Part shown: positions 1-7,082 of the stretch, one piece after another
Layout of the letters: the number at the start of each line of letters is the position of its first letter
Position numbering within the stretch: the first letter of the stretch is position 1
Source of the DNA: Comamonadaceae bacterium
Lineage (GTDB): Bacteria; Pseudomonadota; Gammaproteobacteria; Burkholderiales; Burkholderiaceae_C
Direction of reading: 5' to 3'
NCBI GenBank assembly: GCA_947374505.1
Contig: CANCCE010000028.1
Span: 1 to 18,370 of the forward strand
Length of the DNA: 18,370 nucleotides
Translations under genes and position numbers: made by a program
Notes under the pieces: model-generated
The model's input: the letters and a program-made list of their open reading frames with translations, nothing else
What the model was told of the DNA's origin: nothing
The model's database searches: none

Positions 1-1
1 T

Positions 2-1807
2 CTATTGCAGAAAGTAAAACTCGCCAATAGCTTGGTCATAGAGCGCTGGCGTTTGCTCGTGCCCCACTGACTTCGCAAGTCTGACGACCTCATTTCGCAC
101 ATTGCGTAACACCCTGTCGACTGAGATACCGGGCTTCACCATTTCCTTCAGAAAGATGCGGGTGAATAAGCCATTTTTCTCTGGGTCATTGCTGCCCAGC
201 TTGTCCAAGGCTTGCTGGCCAGACCCGGCCGAGAACATGATCATTTGACCGGTCGCTGCCGTGGTGGGCACCAGACCACGGCCGCCAAGGGCTCGCCCTT
301 GGCCTTTGAATGGATTGTCCCGGCAGGCATCAATCACAGCAAGTGCAAATTTGGTTTTCTTGTCTTGCAGGTCGTCAAGCACGCGCTGTAATTGGATGGC
401 TTCGTCTTTAACTTGATCTTCTTGGTCACCTTTGATGTCCGTTGGCAGCAGGTAGTTCGCATTTCCCAATTGAACACCATGCCCAGCGTAGAAAAATAGA
501 ACTTCGTCCCCCCCTTGTACTTGTTGCCGGAAGTCTCTCAGCGCTTGTTTAAATTTCTTTTCGTCCACATCCAGGTGCTTCCAAACTTTGAATCCAACCG
601 ACTCTAAGGCTCGAGCCATGGCTTCTGCGTCTTTACCGGCGTTGTTTAGTTTGGCAACGTTTATGTATGAATCGTTGCCAATGACCAATGCTTTTCGATT
701 GGCAAAGACCGTGGGTGCTTTCGGCGGACTGCTCGTCGGCATGGCCGTATCCACTTGGCGCTTAGCCGCTTGAACGGCCGCGAGGGCATTCGCTTGTTGA
801 AGTTGTGCCAACATCTCTCGCATTTTTTCCAGCTGTTGAGCCAGTGTTTGCTTTTCAAGTTCAATCGCTTGGCGCGCCAATGCCAAATTCTGTGACTCTG
901 ACGAACTTGCCGAGGGGCTGGGGAATGCGCTCGAAGTTGGCGCGGACTTTAATGCGGATGGCTGATTATTGGATTGGGGCGGAGGGGGCGTGCTGGCAAG
1001 AACCGTGTTATCGCCTCCCAAAAATTGAAGAGCCATGATAGGCGCCGTTTTTTTGTACAAGAACGACTGTTCAACAGACTCTGTGAATATAGACAACCAA
1101 TTGTTCAATATTTCATGGTCTGGTTGCTTGCGACCTGCGAGTGCGTCTGTCCGGAATTTCCCAGTTCCAGCATCCTTTGGAGGGACGATGAATGCGCTGA
1201 TATCCACGCCTCGACCGTTGTATTGTTGAACACGGACTTCAGCGAGTAGAAGGCTCTTGTTCCGGGAGCTTTCGAAATCACCAATGCCAACAACAGAACC
1301 TTTCCACCACTCACTTTGGGGCGCGGTGCTTTTCAGCCAAGTTGTGATGTTCCCGACTTGAAATACCCTGGAACATTTGTTGATCAGCCCGCTAGCTTGA
1401 GTGCCATGCGAGCTGACAAGGAATTGATAGGCATTGGATGTGTCCGACACGCAGACGGTATTTCCCCATTTGACAGGTGATGTCGTATGACGAACGACCA
1501 GATAGGGAACCTTAGCATTTGGCACCGTATTTTTGAGCACTAGCGCTTCCCAAGCATAACTTGACTGGGGAATTGAATGAGCCTGGGTGAGTTGCCATTG
1601 GCCTGGCGGCAGCGGAATACTACGGCCCTCGCCAAGGGGGAGAAAGTCTTTTTGAGTGGAGCCCACTTGGGGCTGTGCAATGGCTATGCCGCACATCAAC
1701 GTCACGCCCAGCATCAGACACACCAAAGCGGTTTTTATTACCCCGAATAGCCATGACCCAGCCCTCAAAATTAGAGCGACATTTGAGATGTTTTGTTTTG
1801 TTGACAT
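2..1807 (-). CDS. Exported caspase-family (peptidase C14) protein with coiled coil
   Basis: A 601-residue protein, complete: ATG at 1807, TAG at 2-4. Residues about 17-45 form a hydrophobic signal segment ending near AIAQ, so the rest should be periplasmic or membrane-tethered. Residues about 50-270 form a domain I do not recognise. A Pro/Ser-rich linker (about 272-304) and a Gln/Leu/Ala-rich predicted coiled coil (about 305-352) follow. The C-terminal caspase-like domain (about 368-601) opens with RKALVIGNDSY. It carries the catalytic dyad His443 (FFYAGHG) and Cys495 (VIDACRDNPF), so it looks active. Bacterial proteins of this fold usually cleave after basic residues, but the substrate here is unknown. 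The gene diverges from an operon encoding a second caspase-family protein, which suggests a shared role. The fold and dyad are seen directly; the physiological role is not known. Confidence 0.9.
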   Translation of the reverse strand: MSTKQNISNVALILRAGSWLFGVIKTALVCLMLGVTLMCGIAIAQPQVGSTQKDFLPLGEGRSIPLPPGQWQLTQAHSIPQSSYAWEALVLKNTVPNAKVPYLVVRHTTSPVKWGNTVCVSDTSNAYQFLVSSHGTQASGLINKCSRVFQVGNITTWLKSTAPQSEWWKGSVVGIGDFESSRNKSLLLAEVRVQQYNGRGVDISAFIVPPKDAGTGKFRTDALAGRKQPDHEILNNWLSIFTESVEQSFLYKKTAPIMALQFLGGDNTVLASTPPPPQSNNQPSALKSAPTSSAFPSPSASSSESQNLALARQAIELEKQTLAQQLEKMREMLAQLQQANALAAVQAAKRQVDTAMPTSSPPKAPTVFANRKALVIGNDSYINVAKLNNAGKDAEAMARALESVGFKVWKHLDVDEKKFKQALRDFRQQVQGGDEVLFFYAGHGVQLGNANYLLPTDIKGDQEDQVKDEAIQLQRVLDDLQDKKTKFALAVIDACRDNPFKGQGRALGGRGLVPTTAATGQMIMFSAGSGQQALDKLGSNDPEKNGLFTRIFLKEMVKPGISVDRVLRNVRNEVVRLAKSVGHEQTPALYDQAIGEFYFLQ

Positions 1808-1839
1808 GCTTGGGACTACCCCGATGTTGTGTTTCTTCG

Positions 1840-1868
1840 ATTATGCTCAAATGATTTCAACGATTCAA
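1840..1868 (-). promoter_or_regulatory. Candidate sigma70 promoter for the leftward caspase gene
   Basis: Read on the minus strand, TTGAAT (plus-strand 1863-1868) is followed after exactly 17 bases by CATAAT (plus-strand 1840-1845). This is a 4/6 match at -35 and a 5/6 match at -10. Transcription would start near 1833 and give a leader of about 25 nt before the ATG at 1807. It lies in the only gap between the divergent genes, so it may overlap signals for the rightward operon. The call is by pattern only. Confidence 0.5.
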
Positions 1869-1896
1869 ACGTCTGACCCATTCAGTGGGGATCATT

Positions 1897-2355
1897 ATGT
1901 TAAAAAATTTGATTTGCAAGCTGCCTTTCCTTGGAACATCGTCAATGTCTGCGCTTGTTCTTTGGTCTATTGCGTCCTTTGCGACGGCTCAAGTGGTGTT
2001 GATCACTGAAGACGAAGCCAAAACGCCTAATGCACAAATCATCAGCACCCGTGCGATTACGCGAGGACCCAGTATTAAACTGACCTCTCCTGCCGATGTC
2101 GCGGCCAAATCGTTTCCTATCAAACTGGAATTAGCCGCCAAAGGCGGGGCCAAAATTGATACGAATAGCTTGAAGGTTGAATACCTCAAGCAACCGCTGG
2201 TCGACTTGACACCGCGTTTCAAACCGGGGCTGCAAGCAAATAGCTTAGAGCTGTCACAGGTCAAGGTGCCTCAGGGGCAACATGCGATTCGCATCAGCAT
2301 CAAGGACTCTGATGGCCGAGAAGGTACGCAAACAATTAATTTACAAGCCAAGTGA
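1897..2355 (+). CDS. Secreted beta-rich protein of unknown function (paralogue of the gene at 5939)
   Basis: A protein of 152 residues from the ATG at 1897. An in-frame GTG at 1885 is possible but is part of AGTGGGG, a plausible ribosome binding site for the ATG. A signal peptide of about 32 residues ends near FATAQ. The mature part alternates polar and hydrophobic residues and ends with a conserved block (VPQGQHAIRISIKDSDGREG). That block is closely matched in the last gene of the operon (LPKGQHKILLVIEDSVGRSG). The pattern suggests a small Ig-like beta sandwich, but I recognise no named family. It is the first gene of the operon, and its TGA overlaps the GTG start of the next gene. Confidence 0.8.
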   Translation: MLKNLICKLPFLGTSSMSALVLWSIASFATAQVVLITEDEAKTPNAQIISTRAITRGPSIKLTSPADVAAKSFPIKLELAAKGGAKIDTNSLKVEYLKQPLVDLTPRFKPGLQANSLELSQVKVPQGQHAIRISIKDSDGREGTQTINLQAK

Positions 2356-3143
2356 CGATCCAAGTGGTGGATACAACTGCCGCCTGCCCTTACTGCCTGA
2401 GCGATATTCCACCGCAAGCGCTGGTTTGTCGACATTGCAGTCGCGATGTCAGCCTTTTCCGTACACTCCTCGACGAGATTGATCGTCTAAAAAATGAAAA
2501 CCTGACGCAAAAAATTTCGCTGGAAGCCTTTCAAAATTTGCAAACAGGCTCGCTATTAGAGGTACTCCCAGCGCAACAGGAGCCAGCCCCCAGCCCCCGT
2601 TTACAAAGAGCTTGGCCGATTTGGGGTGCTGGCGTCTTGACCGTTTTGACTTTGGGATGTCTGCATTGGCTGCTGTTTTTTATTTATGACACACCCGTCG
2701 TCGTGTTTCGCATCGTTACTTTTTGTGTTCCTGTCGCTCTGGGATTTTGGGCGGGGAGCCAGAGCCGATGTTTTTGGCTTTACCAATTGGGCATTGCACT
2801 GGTAACGGGTGTAGCCAGTGTGTTTGTGATGCTGAACATCACGCATCAAATCGATCAGGTTCCGTTGTGGCCTCAAGATTTCCGTGAGTGGCGCGAAACC
2901 GTCGAGTACTTACTGTCCATCGCCTTGGCATTGTTGACTGGCTTTTGGGCATGGAGTGCGTCCGCTCGATGGAAGAGAACCCGACCCAATGGCGGCACGC
3001 TCTTTTTGTTACAGCGCGACGATAAGGGGCGGTTGAAGCTGGAACAGTTGAGTTCTGACGTCCAACTCCTGATTGCAACGCTTGCGCCTTTTGTTTCGGG
3101 TGTCATGGCTGTTTACGCTGCGGTAAAAAGTTTATTAGGCTAA
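2352..3143 (+). CDS. Zinc-ribbon multi-pass membrane protein, function unknown
   Basis: A protein of 263 residues starting with GTG at 2352, inside the previous stop (GTGA), which suggests translational coupling. The N-terminus carries a zinc-ribbon pattern, Cys12-x2-Cys15 and Cys26-x2-Cys29 (CPYC, CRHC). A short charged helix (about 35-62) follows. There are then roughly five hydrophobic stretches, near residues 92-112, 116-136, 142-162, 184-204 and 240-260. There is no signal peptide, so the ribbon should face the cytoplasm. It is the only operon product predicted to have a cytoplasmic domain, so it could connect the envelope proteins to the cell interior; that is inference. No catalytic motif is visible. 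The next gene begins about 80 bases downstream. Confidence 0.8.
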   Translation: MTIQVVDTTAACPYCLSDIPPQALVCRHCSRDVSLFRTLLDEIDRLKNENLTQKISLEAFQNLQTGSLLEVLPAQQEPAPSPRLQRAWPIWGAGVLTVLTLGCLHWLLFFIYDTPVVVFRIVTFCVPVALGFWAGSQSRCFWLYQLGIALVTGVASVFVMLNITHQIDQVPLWPQDFREWRETVEYLLSIALALLTGFWAWSASARWKRTRPNGGTLFLLQRDDKGRLKLEQLSSDVQLLIATLAPFVSGVMAVYAAVKSLLG

Positions 3144-3225
3144 GAGTCGATCGCGGAGCATGGAGCCATTGTTTCGACGCTGAAGTCCCACTGTCAATCT
3201 GTTTTCTATGAATGGTGCCACTCCA

Positions 3226-3732
3226 ATGAAATATCTTGAACGTGCAAAAATGGTAGGGGTACTGGTGCCAACAATTCTCGGTATCTTGACGCTTTTTGGT
3301 TGTGCTTCTAATGCCCCCCTGCATGAAACTTCCAGAATTTCAGCACCTCAATCCAAGATCAGTTTTATAGACATCACAAAGTTCGACAAGGACTTAGCCG
3401 CATCCCTGTCATCGGACATTCAGACTGTAGATGTGTCCTTCTATGAGAAAGTCAGCCCTAACAAAATTCCTGAGCGAATGCAGCAATGGATTTCCGCAGT
3501 GGAAAGCACTGGCGGAAAAGTTAAAGTTGAAACCCCGCCGAACGAACCCCAGCCCAGAAGCGTATTTGCTCTTCTTAGCCTGCTGGGCAGCGCGTATTCC
3601 GCACTCAAAAATCAACTTCCACAGCCAGCGTCGACCGCATTTAAAGCGGCACAAGGTAGAAACGCAGTCATATCTTTGGAGCGCGGGCCGTCAGGGGGAC
3701 TTGTGGTCGAGAAGATTCAATTCACCAAATAA
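3226..3732 (+). CDS. Predicted lipoprotein of unknown function
   Basis: A protein of 168 residues from the ATG at 3226. An in-frame ATG at 3208 would add six residues, and no strong ribosome binding site decides between them. The N-terminus is a lipoprotein signal with the lipobox LFGC (Cys26), so the mature protein should be lipid-anchored and face the periplasm. The rest (about 140 residues) shows no family I recognise. It includes a helix-prone middle segment around SFYEKVSPNKIPERMQQWI and a Pro-rich stretch. The C-terminus (NAVISLERGPSGGLVVEKIQF) looks like a beta hairpin. The gene sits 27 bases before the caspase gene and is probably cotranscribed with it, so it may be an envelope partner. 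Confidence 0.75.
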   Translation: MKYLERAKMVGVLVPTILGILTLFGCASNAPLHETSRISAPQSKISFIDITKFDKDLAASLSSDIQTVDVSFYEKVSPNKIPERMQQWISAVESTGGKVKVETPPNEPQPRSVFALLSLLGSAYSALKNQLPQPASTAFKAAQGRNAVISLERGPSGGLVVEKIQFTK

Positions 3733-3759
3733 GTTCACAAAAATACACACACCTCAATC

Positions 3760-5454
3760 ATGAAGCCACTGCTGCCTACAGTTTTGCTTGCCGTATTAAC
3801 TTGGACTTCTCCGGGTCTGGTGATTGCCGGTGAAGGACGACACGCATTGATCATCGGCATTGGTCAATACTCCGAAGCGTCCCACACCTCACGCTTAGAT
3901 GGCGTTCCAAAGGACATGCTGAACGCAAGAATCATGGCCAAAGAAATGGGGGTCCCCAACGATTCGATCGTGATGCTCCGTGACGACCAAGCCACCAAAG
4001 CGAGCATTCAAAACGAGTACAAAAAACTTGCAGACAAAGTTCAAGCGGGCGATCGAGTCTTCATTTACCACTCAGGACATGGCACGCGTTACCAAAAAGG
4101 GGACAGCTGCCTGCAAGGGCTTCAAACATACACCAAGGGGCAATTTACCTACGATGACATTTTGAGTGAGGAAGAGATCGCCGCTTACACAACACCTATC
4201 AGCCAAAAAGCAGACAAAGTCATGGTGCTGATTGATGCCTGCTTTTCAGGAGGCGTACTCAACACGTCGACTCGTTCTCTCAATGCCATGCTGGATGTCA
4301 GACCCAAGTTCAGCGACAGTAGCGATCAAAAATGTGAAAACGTTGGTGTGAACCAGTCGGCAACCCGTGGACTTTTGAGTGAGCTAAAGCGCGTTGGTGT
4401 CTATGAAGAGAACTTTGTTCAAATTGCCGCGGCTAAGGACAATGAGGTGAGTTGGGATAACAAAGACCTAGGGGGACTTGCAACACACACTTTGACGCAG
4501 TGCCTGACGGGGGATGCAACCGACCTGAACAAGAGCGGTGCGATTTCATTGGAGGAAATCAGAGCATGCGCTCAGAGCAAACTCAACGCTTTGATGAAAC
4601 CCCATGAAAGATTAGGCATGCTGCCTTCAACAATTCAAGTCAGGGGAAACCGTAACCTGATTCCGGTTGCAATACAAAAGCCTCCAGCGCCTGAAATCGT
4701 CGCACAAATACCTGTGACTCAAACACCTGCCCCAGTTAGTCCCCCCCGGCCAATCAGCTCTGATCAACCCAAACCACCAGCAGCTATTGCTGTGCCGACT
4801 CAGATGCAGCCGGTCCCGATCAACCCACCACCAGCCATTGCAACGGCGCCTCTTCAAGTTCCACCTGAGGCAGTGAAACCGCCGTCACCGGTCAAACCTA
4901 TCCAACCACCGCGCAAACCTCTGACTGTGACCATGCTCCCGCTCATGGACCCTACGATAGCCTCACTGGCGACCCTTCAGGACATTGAGCAGCAACACAA
5001 CCCTAAGCGACAAGTTGATGTAAAAGTGGGCAAGTCCGCCATGAAAATTGGAACGGATCGTCTTGAGTTGACGATCAAGTCTAGTCACGATGGTTATGTC
5101 TATATGGTCTTGCTGGGAAGCGATGCGAAGAGCTTTTACGTGCTCTATCCCAATGGGCTAGACAAAGACAACCAGATCAAGGCCGGCGAGCCTTTACAGA
5201 TACCGAGGCCGGACTGGCAGATCAAAGCAGCAGGCCCTGTCGGGACGAACAACATTTTGGTCATGGTCTCAGACAGTCCTCGAAAGCTGGATAACTTGAC
5301 GATAGCGGCCCCGACTGCGAATGAACCCTTCACCTATGCGCTTAACGATATTGGAGGGCGATCTGCTTTGGTTAACTTTTTGACTGGCTCTGGAGTTGAT
5401 GGACGGTCTGAAAGCTTTGGAGCCAAATTAGTTGCTATTAAAGAAGTGCGGTGA
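3760..5454 (+). CDS. Exported caspase-family (C14) protein with EF-hand-like loop and DUF4384-like domain
   Basis: A protein of 564 residues with a signal peptide (about 1-23, ending VIAG). The caspase-like domain (about 26-300) begins RHALIIGIGQY and contains the dyad His107 (YHSGHG) and Cys161 (VLIDACFSGG), so it should be active. Residues 255-266 (DLNKSGAISLEE) fit a canonical EF-hand calcium loop: D1, N3, S5, G6, I8 and E12. A Pro-rich linker (about 306-388) leads to a domain of about 430-510 resembling DUF4384 (LTIKSSHDGYVYMVLL, FYVLYPNG), which often accompanies caspase or kinase domains. No clear ribosome binding site precedes the ATG. The stop overlaps the start of the OmpA gene (TGATG). 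The domains are seen directly; calcium dependence and periplasmic action are inferred. Confidence 0.9.
   Translation: MKPLLPTVLLAVLTWTSPGLVIAGEGRHALIIGIGQYSEASHTSRLDGVPKDMLNARIMAKEMGVPNDSIVMLRDDQATKASIQNEYKKLADKVQAGDRVFIYHSGHGTRYQKGDSCLQGLQTYTKGQFTYDDILSEEEIAAYTTPISQKADKVMVLIDACFSGGVLNTSTRSLNAMLDVRPKFSDSSDQKCENVGVNQSATRGLLSELKRVGVYEENFVQIAAAKDNEVSWDNKDLGGLATHTLTQCLTGDATDLNKSGAISLEEIRACAQSKLNALMKPHERLGMLPSTIQVRGNRNLIPVAIQKPPAPEIVAQIPVTQTPAPVSPPRPISSDQPKPPAAIAVPTQMQPVPINPPPAIATAPLQVPPEAVKPPSPVKPIQPPRKPLTVTMLPLMDPTIASLATLQDIEQQHNPKRQVDVKVGKSAMKIGTDRLELTIKSSHDGYVYMVLLGSDAKSFYVLYPNGLDKDNQIKAGEPLQIPRPDWQIKAAGPVGTNNILVMVSDSPRKLDNLTIAAPTANEPFTYALNDIGGRSALVNFLTGSGVDGRSESFGAKLVAIKEVR
4522..4557 (+). 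other. EF-hand-like calcium-binding loop in the second caspase protein
   Basis: Encodes residues 255-266, DLNKSGAISLEE. Ligand positions 1, 3, 5 and 12 are Asp, Asn, Ser and Glu, with Gly at 6 and Ile at 8, as in the EF-hand consensus. A helix-prone stretch follows (IRACAQSKLNALMK). The upstream helix is less clear, so this may be a lone calcium loop. Confidence 0.55.
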
Positions 5455-5942
5455 TGAAAGTCTTGTTTTTGATTCTTGCAGCTGTAGTCTCAACGTCAAC
5501 GATGGCTGAACCCATCAAGTCTGCTTCAGTTAACCAAATCGTTGAGCAACTGGCTGGCACGGAGCAACCTCACTCACGCAGCCTTCGCAACATCAAACCC
5601 GAGCCACGCAGCATCGACTTAGTCCTTCAATTCGACTTTGACTCTGCCAAGCTGCAGGAGACCAGCAAACCATTGCTGGATAACTTGGCAGCCGCCATGA
5701 AATCCGACAGGTTGATGAGTATTCGATTTAAAGTTGAAGGGCATACAGATGCAAAGGGAACTGAGGCCTACAACATGAATCTGAGCCTGCGGCGTGCAAA
5801 CGCTGTTGTGAACTACATGGCGGACATAGGAATTGAGAAAGAGCGCATGGAGGGCGTGGGTAAAGGCTTCAGCGAAATGCTCTATCCCGAAAGGCCTCAA
5901 GCCATGGAAAACCGCAGAGTAAGAATCACAACACTGCAATGA
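5454..5942 (+). CDS. OmpA-family peptidoglycan-binding protein
   Basis: A protein of 162 residues from the ATG at 5454, which overlaps the TGA of the caspase gene. An in-frame GTG at 5451 adds one residue and is less likely. A signal peptide ends at about residue 18 (TMA/EP). After a linker, the OmpA C-terminal domain (about 55-160) shows the usual features: LQFDFDSAKL, VEGHTDAKGTEAYN, LSLRRANAVVNYM and the closing NRRVRI. Asp99 and Arg114 are 15 residues apart, as in the diaminopimelate-binding pair of the family. There is no lipobox and no beta barrel, so it should be a soluble periplasmic or partner-bound protein that grips peptidoglycan. It likely holds the cluster at the cell wall. Confidence 0.92.
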   Translation: MKVLFLILAAVVSTSTMAEPIKSASVNQIVEQLAGTEQPHSRSLRNIKPEPRSIDLVLQFDFDSAKLQETSKPLLDNLAAAMKSDRLMSIRFKVEGHTDAKGTEAYNMNLSLRRANAVVNYMADIGIEKERMEGVGKGFSEMLYPERPQAMENRRVRITTLQ

Positions 5943-6382
5943 AAATTTTTATTGTTTACTTCTGGCTATCTTTTAGCGGTGCCATATTGGCTGCACAGCC
6001 TTTACTTGTAACACTTGAAGAAATGCAGGAATCCAACAAGGCGCCACTTCAAATTTCGTCAAAATCTAGTCCTGTAAAGGATGCGCCAGTCATTGAAATA
6101 GTCACCCCGAGACTTCTTGACAGCGTTGGCTCACCCACGCGCATAGAACTGACGTTCCAATCTACTGCTCCAAGCAATGTCAAACCTGAATCATTCAAAG
6201 CTTTGTACGGCACGTTTCAGATTGACATCACGAAGAGGCTGCTGAGCGTTGCGAAAGTTACTGAAACTGGCGTCTTGGTCCAACAGGCCTCTTTGCCAAA
6301 GGGGCAACACAAGATCCTATTGGTGATTGAAGACAGTGTGGGTCGCAGTGGCAGTCGCGTTTTTGAATTTGCGGTTAATTAA
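5939..6382 (+). CDS. Secreted beta-rich protein of unknown function (paralogue of the gene at 1897)
   Basis: A protein of 147 residues whose ATG overlaps the TGA of the OmpA gene (ATGA). The signal peptide ends near residue 18 (ILAAQ). The mature protein aligns by eye with the first operon product. Shared elements are a short hydrophobic start followed by an acidic/Asn-rich segment, a PxIxIxxP-type strand, a central SFKALYGTFQIDITKR versus SLKVEYLKQPLVDLTPR match, and the C-terminal block LPKGQHKILLVIEDSVGRSG. It is probably a small beta sandwich that binds a partner or ligand, with no catalytic residues apparent. It is the last gene of the operon; about 200 bases without a gene follow. Confidence 0.8.
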   Translation: MKIFIVYFWLSFSGAILAAQPLLVTLEEMQESNKAPLQISSKSSPVKDAPVIEIVTPRLLDSVGSPTRIELTFQSTAPSNVKPESFKALYGTFQIDITKRLLSVAKVTETGVLVQQASLPKGQHKILLVIEDSVGRSGSRVFEFAVN

Positions 6383-6586
6383 ATCACCCAACTTTCAAAG
6401 CTCTACAACACGCCAGCCGTTCCAGAACACACAGGCATTCAGCGCCCAGATTGATATTTGTCAATATGGCAATCAAAGACGGTCTTTAAAGTTAACGCCA
6501 ATGTATAGCTGCACTGACTGATTCAACTCAGCAAGTCCAAAGTGCTCTTCTTCGACCAACTTGGCGATAACTTTTGAGATTGCATC
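6383..6586. other. Intergenic gap upstream of the winged-helix gene
   Basis: About 200 bases with no supported gene. It holds the inverted repeat at 6451-6476 and a possible -10 element TATAGC at 6504-6509 without a convincing -35. I see no stem with a T-run that would end the caspase operon. Confidence 0.5.
6451..6476. promoter_or_regulatory. AT-rich imperfect inverted repeat, possible operator
   Basis: The outer arms TTGAT (6451-6455) and ATCAA (6472-6476) are complementary. An inner ATATT-TGTC-AATAT hairpin is nested asymmetrically. It lies about 110 bases upstream of the small winged-helix gene and downstream of the caspase operon. There is no T-run after it, so it does not look like a terminator. 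It could be an operator for the neighbouring regulator; the evidence is symmetry only. Confidence 0.25.
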
Positions 6587-6943
6587 ATGGATAACAAAAG
6601 AGTCAATTCACAAAATTATCTGCATTTCTTATATCGGCTGGAGGCAGCGCGCAAGTTGCCGGGGGCGACAAAATTAGACCCTTTAGAAGAGCGGATGTTG
6701 AGCTGTCTCGCACCGGCTTGGCACCTTGGCAAGAAGATCACTGTCTTAGAGGCCATGAAAAATTGCAGCCATATGTCCAGCACAACGGCTCACCGACGAT
6801 TGAAGTCACTGCGCAGAAAAGGCTTCGTCGAGTTGTTCGCTGACGAAGACGACAACCGCATCAAATACGTCCGGCCTACTGACATAGCGCACCAGTACTT
6901 CGCCAACATTTGGCAATGTATTGAAGAGTCAAAGGCAAGTTGA
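6587..6943 (+). CDS. Small winged-helix (MarR-like) DNA-binding protein
   Basis: A protein of 118 residues with no signal peptide. Residues about 32-100 fit a winged helix-turn-helix. A helix (LEERMLSCLAPAW) leads into a helix-turn-helix (TVLEAMKNCSHMSSTTAHRRLKSLRRKGF, about 53-80). A beta wing follows, with an acidic turn (VELFADEDDNRIKYVRPT), much like MarR-family regulators. It likely binds DNA as a dimer through its terminal helices. No ligand pocket can be named. Only a weak ribosome binding site is visible. It stands alone, between the caspase operon and a DUF1080 lipoprotein gene; which of these it controls, if either, cannot be told from the sequence. Confidence 0.8.
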   Translation: MDNKRVNSQNYLHFLYRLEAARKLPGATKLDPLEERMLSCLAPAWHLGKKITVLEAMKNCSHMSSTTAHRRLKSLRRKGFVELFADEDDNRIKYVRPTDIAHQYFANIWQCIEESKAS

Positions 6944-6955
6944 GCTCAAAATTTG

Positions 6956-6976
6956 GGGCTCGAACCTATCGAGTTT
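6956..6976 (+). terminator. Weak hairpin after the winged-helix gene, possible terminator
   Basis: CTCGA (6959-6963) and TCGAG (6969-6973) form a 5-bp stem with a 5-base loop. The stem can be extended by G.U pairs to the TTT at 6974-6976. The T-run is only three bases, so termination is doubtful. A 10-base palindrome, TTGAGCTCAA (6940-6949), lies just upstream across the stop codon. Confidence 0.25.
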
Positions 6977-7070
6977 GGCGAAGTCAGATACGCAAAGACG
7001 AGGCCACAGGGGCATGCCAGGGTGTTATCGTCGCGCCGTTACATCCAGATATTTTTAACCTGACTTCTCC

Positions 7071-7076
7071 AAGGAA
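7071..7076 (+). promoter_or_regulatory. Ribosome binding site of the DUF1080 gene
   Basis: AAGGAA lies six bases before the ATG at 7083 and fixes that start. It is one of the few clear Shine-Dalgarno sequences in the window. Confidence 0.75.
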
Positions 7077-7082
7077 ATTCAT

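Noticed and set aside
1801..1829. TTGACA at 1801-1806 as a rightward promoter for the operon
   Set aside because: The hexamer is perfect, but no acceptable -10 follows at 16-18 bases, and it overlaps the start codon of the leftward gene. It is noted as a possibility only.
2..5454. Possible CRISPR-linked caspase (TPR-CHAT type) or gasdermin-type defence cassette
   Set aside because: There is no CRISPR array, no Cas protein and no gasdermin-like gene, and both caspase proteins carry export signals, unlike the cytoplasmic defence effectors.
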